NCBI RefSeq assembly: GCF_010015585.1
Contig: NW_022985067.1
Span: 2,288,044-2,352,043 of the forward strand
Length of the DNA stretch: 64,000 bases
Reading direction: 5' to 3'
Source: Eremomyces bilateralis CBS 781.70
Lineage: Eukaryota > Ascomycota > Dothideomycetes > Eremomycetales > Eremomycetaceae
The translations under genes and the position numbers were made by a program. The notes beneath the pieces were generated by a model, which was not told where the DNA came from, ran no database searches, and saw nothing but the letters and a program-made list of their open reading frames with translations. Of the stretch, positions 10,161 through 20,358 are shown one piece after another; within the stretch, counting starts at the first letter, position 1, and each line of letters opens with the position of its first letter.

Positions 10161-10716
10161 ATGTAGATAGAGAATTACTTTTCAATGGCGGAAAGAGATA
10201 TATAAAGTAAATTAGAATTTACCGATTACGGAAATCTATATTGAATTTTCTCTCATGCTTCGTTCGCATTTCATTTCATGGTCACGGCACGTCACGTGGG
10301 CAAGGGTAATTGAATGAATTATTGACGAGTCTTGATGACTAGATCACAGACCCTGATGGTCTGCAAAGCCAACCAGCTAACCTAGCCTAAAGAAAGGACA
10401 ACACATGAAGCCCATCATAACCACCACGCAGAAAAAACGAACCGCAAATTCAAACTCCTCCCACATGGTTTACAAACGCCTGGATGTCCATGCCACACCC
10501 CTAATGGATCGCAGAGGCGCCCGATGAAGAGAGAGAAAAAAATCACACCACAATCCTAGGCCTGCATCAGCACCAGTGTTTCCCGAATGCCTCGACTTTC
10601 CAACGGATCTATCGACAAATAGCCGGGATAATATGCCGTTCCACCGCTCTGATGTTCAGGATACCTCTAGAAAAGCTCTATGCACCCCGGCTGACTCTTT
10701 TGCCTTCCGCGCCCAC
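10161..10716. other. Intergenic between tRNA and ccr4
   Basis: Contains tRNA upstream sequence and, at its right end, the 3' UTR of ccr4. No gene is visible. Confidence 0.4.
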
Positions 10717-12995
10717 CTATCTATCCTTCCGCGCCTTCACCGCAAACTCCGCCAAGAGCGCAAGATGATCACTCGGGAAATGATAGTTCGGGAAACCAGG
10801 AACGCACGCCAGATAGTCCTTATCCACTTCACCCAAAAGGCCCGTGACTTGGAACGCATTGGCGGAGTACCAGATGTAGTCGATGACGCCGGTGAACGTT
10901 GGAGTGTAGTTGGTGAAGGACAGCTCCCCGATGTTGCTGTAGCTGCTCTTCAGCTTGAACGGGTGACTCATGCCGACGCCTTCCTTAGTAAAGTTGCCGT
11001 ACTTGCGGTTCATGAGGTCGCTGTGCGCGTGGGAGAGGTTACCGTGCGCGATGAGGTCGTAGACGCCGGATCCGGGCATGCTGTTGAAATCACCGCACAT
11101 GATCACCGGAATATCGGTCCCGGAGGAATATTTCTTCGATGGTGCGGGATTGGGTTGCTCTTCCGGCGGTGCGGCAGCCTCGTCCTGATCGCTGTTCGCG
11201 AATTTGAACAGGACTTTGTCCTTCTCACTGCAAGGTGCGACCTTCGTGAATTTCTCGGCGAGAACCCCAAGCTGTTCCAGGAGAATCGCGACTTGAATGA
11301 CTTTGACATCCTTGAACACCGGGTTCCAGAAGATATGGGCGTTCACGACCATGAGTCGGGCGCCAGTCATGCGGTTTTCCAGAAACGACACGGTTGCGAT
11401 ATCGTCTCTCGGCATGACACGGTTGAAGATATCATGTTCGCCTTTCATGTCCGGTCGGTTAATGGCTTGATTCGCAAAATCGATCACCTCTTTCTGGAGG
11501 AGAATGAATTTGCTGTTCTTGTAGAACGTCGCACAGCCATCGACGAGCTCGGCATCCTTGTCGCCCATGGTTTTCGCGCGGCCCTTCGGCCAGTAGACCC
11601 CCTTGTAGTCATTGTGCGCGAGCGAGGGTCGGAAGAATTCGTTGTAGCTCCTCTGATCGATTTCTTGAAGACATACAATGTCCGAGTCGCGACCACGGAT
11701 TTCTTCGAGAACCAGGTCCCGGCGGTGTGTCCACAACAATGCGGCGGAAGGAGTATAACCATACTGAGATTGTGTCGCGTACTTGTCACAAAGGGTGTTG
11801 TAGGTCATCACGGTGATCTTCTCATTGGCGGTGACGGGAGTGTCATCCAAAACGATCCAATCTCGCTCGACAGGGGGTGGAGGCACTGTGTTTTGTTAGT
11901 TGGCAATGTAACAAGTTCGAGTCATTTCTACTCACCCGGTGCTTGCTCACGCAAGAATTTGATGAGTGGTCCGGTACCCTCGTCCTTGAGGATTGTTGTG
12001 ACCTCATCTGGAAGTTGATTGCCGATGACACCCAGCATTTCCAGCTGATACAGACATCCCAGCTCCGGTGGTAAGACTTCGAGATAGTTTCGGAATAGGA
12101 GCAGTTCGCGCAGGTTGGTCAGCATTCCAATCTCCGGAGGTAACTCTCGTAGATGGTTGAATGATACATCAAGCTGGATGAGCCCTCTCAAACGGCCGAT
12201 TTGCGAGGGGAGGTATTGCAGGCTGTTGTGGTTGAGGATGAGTCGCGTGAGGAACGTATAATTGAACAGAGAAGGAGAAAGGTTTCGGATCTTGTGGCCG
12301 CCAACGTCGATAGCATCGAAGTAGAGTTTTGACCCATTAACCTCCACGCTGATATGACTGCCACGGTTGCGCTCCTCCTTATCCCTCTCTTTGGTGAGAC
12401 CATTCGTTGCCGCTGCAATCATGCTCCTCTGTCCTCCGTGACTTCTCGCGTGGGCATTCGGACCGCTCATCTCCGCGGATTGCTGGTATGCCTGAAGTTG
12501 CATGGTATAATTCTCACCGTAGTTTTTCGCCATTTCTGTGCTAACATACTGAGCGATTCCGTGCGGCTGTTGCGCGTGAGGTTGAGCTTCGCTGCCAGAG
12601 AGGTTATGTTGATGGTTCGGAAAGTTGTGTCGAGAATTCGGCGTCGCGTGGTCCTGGTGTTGGGCGTGTGGTGTATGCGCTTGTTGACCATGGCCCTGGA
12701 AGCCTCTGGTGGAGTTCATATGAAGGGCATATTGCGCCGCTCCCATGCCATTTTGGAGAATGTTGCGCTGGTTGGCATTGTGGCCCCCACCGAACATCCC
12801 GAATCGATTGTGCGCTCCAGCGTGCGGGCCAGGAGATCGAGAGGGGGATGGAGTGTCGTTTGCGTAAAGGCCTCGGCCGGTACTGACTGGGGATGCAGCC
12901 CGTTGATTATGCGCTCTGTAAAAACCCCCCTCTAACGAGGGGTTCCAGAGACTGTGGCCAGCTCCCTGCTGGTATCGCTGATAACCATCAGCCAT
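10717..12995 (-). CDS. ccr4: CCR4, catalytic deadenylase of the CCR4-NOT complex
   Basis: Two exons, 11936-12995 and 10717-11885, with a 50-nt intron; 742 aa. The protein removes poly(A) tails from mRNA in the cytoplasm. Residues 1-220 are a low-complexity His/Gln/Asn/Pro-rich tail. Residues about 235-340 hold leucine-rich repeats (for example [30 protein letters not shown]), which bind the Caf1/Pop2 partner. Exon 2 encodes the endonuclease-exonuclease-phosphatase domain with the expected metal and active-site motifs [26 protein letters not shown] and [11 protein letters not shown]. All catalytic signatures are present. The intron separates the LRR and nuclease modules. Lengths and order match Ccr4 across fungi. 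Confidence 0.97.
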
Positions 12996-14921
12996 CTAAC
13001 GCTATCGTAAAGTCCAATATGGCCACCACTCCGTGCTAGCCGGGTATTGATGATCTCGTGAAATCGAGATCGGATGAAGTTAAGTTGGAGGTAGGGATTG
13101 GGGTCGTTGTTTTCTTCGTCTTAGCATCGGCGAAAGGAGATGTGTTGAGCAGCAAGTGTCTAAGAAACCACTTTGACTTGGGAATCGTAGCCTGTGCCTG
13201 TTGTTCGTGGCCTGGTGACAAGGTCAGTAGCTGAATCGCGGGGACCTCATCCTTTCCGTCAGTGTGAATGAACCCACAATAGAGATCTCCTGCAAATGGC
13301 AGTATTATAGGTACATCAGTAGTAGCCTGAGTCAACAGGATTGACTTAAGTCAACAAGACCAGCAGCCCGTGAAGGTTGGAGATAGACTTTGCGATGGTG
13401 GTTCTGGAAGTGGAGGTCGCGACAGGTCGGAATTGTGCAAAGAGCGTGGGATGGTAGGGTTTCAAAGCGTGCTCGATGTGTCTGTTTACGTGAAACTTCT
13501 CTCTGTAAAGATAAATAGGTCGAGTACACAGGATTCCGTGTTCGATTTGCGCGGTTCGTAGGTGGTGGTACTAGTTACAGAGTCACGATCCTGTGAAGTG
13601 CTTCGTTGTGAATGCACGTGACCTAAGATAGCCACCGTTTCGGCCTCATTGCCTGGTGAAAGTTCTTTCGCCACAGGGACTGGGGAGATCAGATAGTAGT
13701 GCTCCAGACTCCAGAAAGTCGATCAATCATCATCATCACCTAATTTATTTCACATGGTTTTAATCAATACCTGTTAATATTACTACAGCAGGTCCAGCTG
13801 CTATTGAGTCTCGCCATTAGCAGGAACTCAAATGACTGGTCGGTATTGCTATTTTCGTGCAGCATGAGCAAAAGAGACTCAGGACTTGTTTCTCAAAGGA
13901 CGCTCTACATTCCCGATCAAAGCAAATGATAAGCCAAGATGTCATTTTTCCCAGACCTCCCGTTATTATATTCTTTTGATGTATTCAGTATGGACAGTTC
14001 TGGATCTAAAGAGGTTGTTCGTACCCAATTAATATCATTACGCCTGTTCTGAAAGACATATCTCCGTTACCAGTCTCTTGTAGCCTTTCGGATGACTGGT
14101 ATTGCAACGTCGCAACATTGATATGTATTGCCGATTACGTGCCTACGATGTGGATGATGCTTGAATTTTAGTACAAGCTCCCCTTAAGAGCCTTAAGAAT
14201 GTATTTCGGTCGTCTTCTCGGAGCAAAGTGTTTCATATCTCCAACTAAGCACGATCCTGGACAATAGATCTTCCCAGCCAGGAGACAACTTTAGCTGATC
14301 CATGCTTGGCTGTCAGCATGAGGAACGTTTCAGTCCAGATACAAAACCCGACAGGCTGCTTCATTGTCCGGGTTCATCAGAAAATCCCTGGATCATCCTG
14401 TCCTCAGGATTACTGGCGGCCTTCGCGAGACCATAGGGTTATCAGCAGCTCAGCACAGGCAGAGTCCACGGCATTCTGGAACTCCTACCGAAATTGGCTC
14501 TGCACATCACCGTTGAATCTTTGGGCGACCAGCTGAATGGTGCGCCCTCTACTAATTAACCTAATCTGCCTTAAAACTGCATATGTGTATATGACCGACG
14601 ACTACCGAATACTAAAAACATCCACTCCATCATTACTCAATGCTTCTACTTTCTGTTCGGATTTCCTATCATTCCTGTTTATTTAAGTCCAGTTTCTTTT
14701 GATCTCCATAATTCTACACGGTGCTGGTCACTCGGTGTTTCAGATTCCTCCGAGTTTTGCTCCCGAAGTTGGCCAGGTAGATGCTTGTCTCAGGACCGGT
14801 CGCAAGTGCTTCGTCCGCTGCTCAACCCGGCTACGCATCACAGCCGCATTCCGGCGGATTGGGTCTCCTGGGTCTTTGAAGTGGGGACAATTAAACATGA
14901 AAACCTGCAATGAAAGGCACC
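12996..14921. other. Long intergenic region, ccr4 promoter side
   Basis: About 1.9 kb. Short ORFs on both strands (for example minus 13036-13335, plus 14306-14536) have no recognisable content. A long 5' leader for ccr4 is likely at the left. I see no gene, repeat or RNA here. Confidence 0.4.
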
Positions 14922-15180
14922 ATGACTTCGTGGACACTGTCAGTGAACCTTCCTGTTCCTATAATAGCAGGCATGTCCGCTGGCGTTCCCCAACATAGGA
15001 ATAACAGTATGTATTTCAAACAGGTATCGATATCAGAGTATAGACGGCGTACCGATCTTCCACCCGGGTACCCAGACAGAATGTCCTGACTCAGGAGCCA
15101 AACACCAGCCTCCTCAACGGGCCAAGTCTACGAGATCGTCTACATCGAGGAACACGTTGAGAAATCGGCGATCCCAAAGC

Positions 15181-16356
15181 ATGGATGTCTCGAGAACCCA
15201 CGCCGTTTCTATCGCGAGTTCCTCATCAACACAGAGCGTCAACGTCCTACCTCCGCCGGCGCCATTCTTTGTCCGGAATGGACGGCGGTATCCGCGCGAT
15301 CGCCCGAATCCACTGCCATGCGACTTGGCCGAGCTTCAGCGGCAGAACTTGCGAACCATGCTGGTCTCTTCGGTTTTGGGGAAGCCAATTTGCTGCCCAC
15401 CGCGATTCCTTCCGAAGACACATCAACTGCGAATCCTGGACATCGGATGCGGTACGGGTTATTGGAGCTATTTGATACACCAGCACCTCGTCTCCTCTGG
15501 ATGGAAAGCGCCGTCATTCATCGGCCTTGACACGGCCCAGTCCGCGCCGGATCTTGGCAAGCAAGGCATGGACTGGAGATTCGTGGCGCACGATCTTCGC
15601 CGTCCGTTGCCGTTTTCCGACTCCCAATTCGACTTAGTAATCATGAAGGACATGTCGTTAGTCACCCCCGTCGGTGAAGGCACGCAGCAACTCCTCGACG
15701 AAACTATCCGCGTCCTCAAGCGCGGCGGCGCGTTGGAGATTTGGGAATGTGACCACGCGATCCGGTGCCTTCAACTGGACCACTCCGCTTCGTTCTCTCG
15801 TACCAGCGAGGAGGAGCTCACGCAAGCGAAGAAAACCGCGACGTATCCCATCAACTCGGCAACAGTTTTCGGGGAGCCACAGAACACATATCTCCACCAA
15901 GCCAGCGCTTGGATCGAAAATATCTTGGACGCGCGAGGGCTCTCGGCAACGCCCGGATCGCGAATGACAGCCGCCCTTCTCCAAGAGCCGGACGATCTCT
16001 GCGAGATAGGGTTCCGGCGCGTGGCCGTGCCGTTGACGGAAACGAGATGGGAGCGAGAATCCGGTATCGACTGGGAATCGAAGATATTCCCAGACCAAGA
16101 GCAACCCACCAAGGACCAAGGAGATGAAGTGCAGAGTGTCTTGACGGACGAACAAGCCGCACTGCGAGCCACGGCGTTGATGACGGTGGTGCAGATACTG
16201 GAAGGGCTGGAGCCGCTGCTTACGGATCTTAGCCGAAAGAACGCGGAGGAATGGGCGCGGTGGTGGTCGGGGATGAAGGGAAATCTCCTGCAGGGACGCG
16301 GTGCGGAACATGGGGAATGTCTGGAGATTGGGGCTTGGTGGGCCAGGAAGCGATGA
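15181..16356 (+). CDS. Class I SAM-dependent methyltransferase
   Basis: From ATG 15181 the ORF encodes 391 aa. Motif I is ILDIGCGTG (about 85-93), followed by an acidic motif II (FIGLDTA). Motif III-IV lies around FSDSQFDLVIMKDM, and ETIRVLKRGGALEIWE is the usual post-IV strand of fungal small-molecule or protein methyltransferases. Substrate unknown. Upstream, the same frame stays open to 15044. An exon at 14922-15006 (starting MTSWTLSVNL) would join it in phase, through an intron of only 37 nt (15007-15043) or an in-phase acceptor at 15094. The real N-terminus may therefore lie at 14922. There are no biosynthetic neighbours, so a secondary-metabolite role is not supported. Confidence 0.85.
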   Translation: MDVSRTHAVSIASSSSTQSVNVLPPPAPFFVRNGRRYPRDRPNPLPCDLAELQRQNLRTMLVSSVLGKPICCPPRFLPKTHQLRILDIGCGTGYWSYLIHQHLVSSGWKAPSFIGLDTAQSAPDLGKQGMDWRFVAHDLRRPLPFSDSQFDLVIMKDMSLVTPVGEGTQQLLDETIRVLKRGGALEIWECDHAIRCLQLDHSASFSRTSEEELTQAKKTATYPINSATVFGEPQNTYLHQASAWIENILDARGLSATPGSRMTAALLQEPDDLCEIGFRRVAVPLTETRWERESGIDWESKIFPDQEQPTKDQGDEVQSVLTDEQAALRATALMTVVQILEGLEPLLTDLSRKNAEEWARWWSGMKGNLLQGRGAEHGECLEIGAWWARKR

Positions 16357-16431
16357 TGATTTACGTGACAAGAGACGAAAGGGATGACGGCATTTCGCAG
16401 TTTCTAAACACCCCGACCAGGGCTGTACGGT

Positions 16432-16913
16432 TCATTTTTCTTGGGTTGCGTGGTCTTCGATAGAATGCAACGGATCGGGGGTGGGGGTTTCATAGCGTTG
16501 CCGCAAGGTTCGGTATCGCTTCAAATAGTACCTAGATGAAAACGACAATGTTAGCTTCAATGGCATCCCTTGACAGGAGATTATGATGGCATACAGCGCC
16601 TCGATTTCTACATAGCAATGAATCAGCCCAGCCCATACACGGCCGAATCAAACGGATCGGCGAACGTACCCTTCTTCACGAACTCCGCTCTTTCGATCCC
16701 TTTCTTGATTTTTTCTTCATCCTCCAGGTGGACTTGACTCGCGAATGCTTTTTTCAATCGAGGTCGGTAATAGTCGAATCCAAGGGGGTATTCTCGACCA
16801 AGGTACAATAGCTCTAGTGGATGTCAACGCGGTCCTCGCAACTGGGTTCGTACCGACCAACCTTTGTAGATTTTGATTACTTGGTGCCTCAGGGCAGGAT
16901 TTGGGGCACTCAT
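16432..16913 (-). CDS. etfrf1: ETFRF1/LYRM5-type LYR protein (ETF regulatory factor)
   Basis: Four exons on the minus strand: 16862-16913, 16670-16813, a 13-nt micro-exon 16595-16607, and 16432-16531; 102 aa. The LYR-type signature spans the first junction (IYK then [10 protein letters not shown]). It is followed by the conserved core [37 protein letters not shown] and LRQRYE, which matches animal LYRM5/ETFRF1 along its whole length. That family binds and deflavinates electron-transfer flavoprotein in the mitochondrial matrix, throttling electron flow from acyl-CoA dehydrogenases. Reading through the second donor would replace the conserved C-terminal half with an unrelated short tail. The gene is head to head with a thioesterase gene (288 bp between start codons). 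Confidence 0.88.
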
Positions 16914-17201
16914 ATTCCGTTTTCAGTAGGCTCAGGCTCAATTGCGACGACTGTGTCGAGTGGAATTGGAGAATGGTGTTTTGAAAGTTCATGCTGACGA
17001 GAGATGACGTTAATTCTCCCGCCCCACTTCCTGGCAGCGGTAAACAGGAACATCGTGACTTCGCGAGGCCTCGGCCTACCAGACGAGCCATCTTTCAAGC
17101 CTTGAAGCATTTCTTGAATGGAATTGGAAGTTGATACCCCCTGAATTTAGTTCCCCATCGAGTCTATATGCCAATTGATTTTCGAAGTCTTTGATACAAC
17201 C

Positions 17202-18369
17202 ATGAAGTCTCTCCTGCAGCTCCGAGCCATACCGCCAGTCCTTGCCTCACCCCTCCCCCGCCAACCTGTCCCCCTTTATATCAATGGTTTATCTAGCGCT
17301 CAGAACTCTTTAAATATATTAAGGCCTTTGACCACGTCCTCACCAAATCGTTCTTCCGCTCCCTCCCCAGCCGAATCCCAGGCGTTGACCGCTCACCATC
17401 CGCGATGGCTCTCCGCGCTCAAGGAACGGATAGGAACGTGCATCTGCTTCGGCATGAACACGGCGCAGGTAGGCGAGGCATCCGAGATACTAAAAGAGCT
17501 GAGTCGGGATTGGCGGGAACTGGTGGCTGGGAGTGAAGGGTATTTGACGGCGGAGGATCGGAGAGGGCTGTGGAGGCATCGGGTGGTGTGGGGAGAGATG
17601 GTATGTTGAGATTCCGATTGATGGAGTTGGTTCAAGCCGTGTTAATGTTTGATTAGGACAGTATGGTAAGTCGCGTCGACTACAGCATATATCTCCTGGA
17701 CTACTGACCAACTGAAGGGTATGTATTCATAGCATCTGAGATTGGGCATCCGAGATTCCTTACTGGTACTCTAGGCCATGTGAACAACGTGATGTATACC
17801 AGGTATGCCGAATCCGCCCGAATAGAATGGGCGCAGAAGATCGCAACTTTTGTCGACCCTGCCCATGGCGATGAATGGAGAGAGCTGTGGACGCCGCGAA
17901 GTGTAGGCTTGATATTACGGAGTATCAAGACAGACTACAAATTTGTATGTGTTCCGAAGCCCCATTCGCAACTTTAGCGACGAGGTGCGATATATGGATT
18001 GTTGATATTAACCTGTGGCAGCCTATGACATATCCCGACCATGTTACTGTCCTTCACAAGCTCCGCAACGCACCGGATGGGCGAATGGACCATTTCATCC
18101 TCGACGTGATCATCCTCTCCGAGCTGCATCAACGGCCCGCGGCACGCTGCGTGGAGGACATCGTGGTATATGACTACCAGCAGGGGAAGAAGGTGCCGCT
18201 GAAGCCGTTCATGGTTGATATGTTCCACGAGACGTTCCGACTGCAGGAAGCAGCTAAGAAGTCGAACGGCGAAAATATCAGGAGACTTCATGAGCGGGTG
18301 GAGGTGCTGGAGAAGGAAACGTGGGATAGACCGGATGCGAAAGAAGATCTCGGGTCTGCTGCTCCATGA
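17202..18369 (+). CDS. Mitochondrial hotdog-fold thioesterase with a one-nucleotide exon
   Basis: Proposed exons: 17202-17600, 17657-17665 (9 nt), 17718 (1 nt), 17775-17944 and 18022-18369; 308 aa. Residues 1-60 are Arg/Ser/Pro-rich with few acidic residues, fitting a mitochondrial presequence. The hotdog active-site segment WGEMDSMGHVNNVMYTRYAE is built from four exons: the first ends in GEM, the 9-nt exon supplies DSM, a lone G plus GC gives Gly137, then HVNN follows. Without the single G the frame fails, and the four larger exons sum to 926 nt. The family (4HBT-like) hydrolyses acyl-CoA or acyl-ACP. It shares a divergent promoter with ETFRF1, which regulates acyl-CoA oxidation. Confidence 0.85.
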
Positions 18370-20358
18370 TCCGGAAATGCTTGAGGATAGATGGATCGGC
18401 AAAGTGTGATTCATGTGGATGTCAAAGGTTATTGGTCGACTGACACTATGTTGATACTTTGATGACGATACATGCATGAAACGGGTAGGGACCACGAAAC
18501 CAAGTTCTCCAATGCGGAGTTTCGAGCATGTCAATAGTACTTAAGAAACCAATGCTTGACTTGCCAATGCATGATAGGTACAGCGTCGGGTGTTCTTATA
18601 CTGCAATAGGCGAACGTGTACGAAGTATTCCGTAGGATATCCTGGTTGAATCCCCCGACTTGTATGAGATCAGGAGCATGTCAAACCGTCTATTCCCGCA
18701 TCGAGAGTCTCGGGTATAAACCATTCCATTGACGTCGGACAAGTTCAAGTCGTGAGACATTTGGAAGCATTGTTGAATGTTGATGCATTTCCCCTCCTGA
18801 ACCGGAAGCCTAAAATGGACGATTCGATGATCTTACATCTCATTCGGAAAAGTCGGCTTCAGCGTGAATTGTCCAATGTCCATGTGCCAGCAGAACGATC
18901 ATCGAAATTCGCTCAAACCGGCCCCGCATGGACGATGATTCGCAAGTCGTGGCTGCAGTGCCCATCAGGATATGCAGCCACACCGAACGAGAGTCCAGAA
19001 TGCAGAAACGCTGGCCTGTGACTGCAGGGCTGAAGACCAGTCATGCCGGTTCCCAGACGGCCATTTAGATCAGACGAGCTAGGAATCCCGTCTATCCAGG
19101 GCCATCCATGAAACCGAAGTTTTCGAAACCGAACAGCAGCAGCGGCGTGGACCAGGCATGGGGTGGTGCAGCGAATCAGTCTGGCGCTGGATGGGGGCTG
19201 CTTCATCAGGGGCGGCCTGGGCGGAGGGGCACTCTAGATGACAATGCTTGGATTTCGCCATCAGTCCGAATTCTGTCCATGAACAAATTTAAGCGGTGAG
19301 TGACTATATTGCTTTCGCAATGGAGAGCACTGCGTCGCTCCATTCCTTTGTTCGCCGCGATCAAACACCTTGGGGGCTACTTCTCGACAGGACCCTGTTA
19401 TCCCAGATCATGGGATTGATATTACGGGTATGTAATCCTGCTGACCATTGATAGTTTAATTATTAGCGATGACGGATGAGAGGAAACGGGAACGATAAGC
19501 ATGCGCTAGACTTCGATTTGGAGGGCGTCCCACTAGGATCGACGGCGCCAGGCCATTAATGGGCGAAGAGGCTGCTGCAGCGACGGGTGCTTACTGCTGT
19601 CACTCCTTAGGGTGTTGGCGGTTTAGCTTACGTAGAGCGACTGGCCGCTGGGGGCGCCTGTAGGTACATCGGAAGCTTTGTGTAGCCGGAGCTTTCATGC
19701 AGTGTGCCTGGGCCCTGGACTCTCTACTGCCTGGACTGGCCCCCGCCGGCTCTTCTCGTGGATGTTTCGTGTGGTGGATAAGTTGGCTGTGGAGTTGAAT
19801 GGGGCGACGTGATACAAATGCCCATTTTCATGCAATGCACCATTTCACATTTGGTTTGGCGAACGAACTGACCAGTATTCTTCAAAATTGAGGGCATGGT
19901 TTTCTTCTTTGTCCACCGTGAATGAATAATACGCTCTTCAAAGAACTGAAACGTCTCCTAATAAGTTACGGCCTTATGAGCACAATAGACTTCGCGCACG
20001 TTGGACTAAAAGCCTAAAAACCCGAAAAACAGCCGAGTTCCATTGTGCACCTAAGAGAGTTAATCGTTCCGACTAATTAATACTGAGGCTGCTGAGGCTG
20101 CAGTGCTCACTTGGCGATTTGCTTCATCTGAACAAGGACCTTACTTTGTCCCTCTCTCTAAACCTTCGATTATACTTCTTCTGGTTTCACCTCCTCCAAT
20201 CCTACGCCACTACTCCTCTCGGATAACCACTCCTCTTCACCCTTCTCATCTCGTCCTTTCTCATCTCGTCCCTTCATCCTGCAGATTTTCCTTACCGTGG
20301 CTCGTCTCGTGGAAACAGTCGAGCCAGATCGGTAGAGGACGTTGTCGGCGCTGCGTTG
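18370..20358. other. Intergenic, 2 kb
   Basis: No supported gene. Small ORFs (for example 18752-19021, 19108-19299) lack recognisable content. A pyrimidine-rich tract at about 20150-20340 is the likely core promoter and 5' UTR of acrB. Confidence 0.45.

Noticed and set aside
10576-12018. 480-codon plus-strand ORF opposite ccr4
   Set aside because: It is a shadow of the ccr4 nuclease exon. Its translation is low in recognisable motifs, while the minus strand encodes a complete Ccr4.
5070-16356. Secondary-metabolite cluster suggested by an MFS transporter and a methyltransferase
   Set aside because: They are 8 kb apart, separated by ccr4, a tRNA and a UCH gene. There is no backbone synthase, P450 or cluster regulator in the window.
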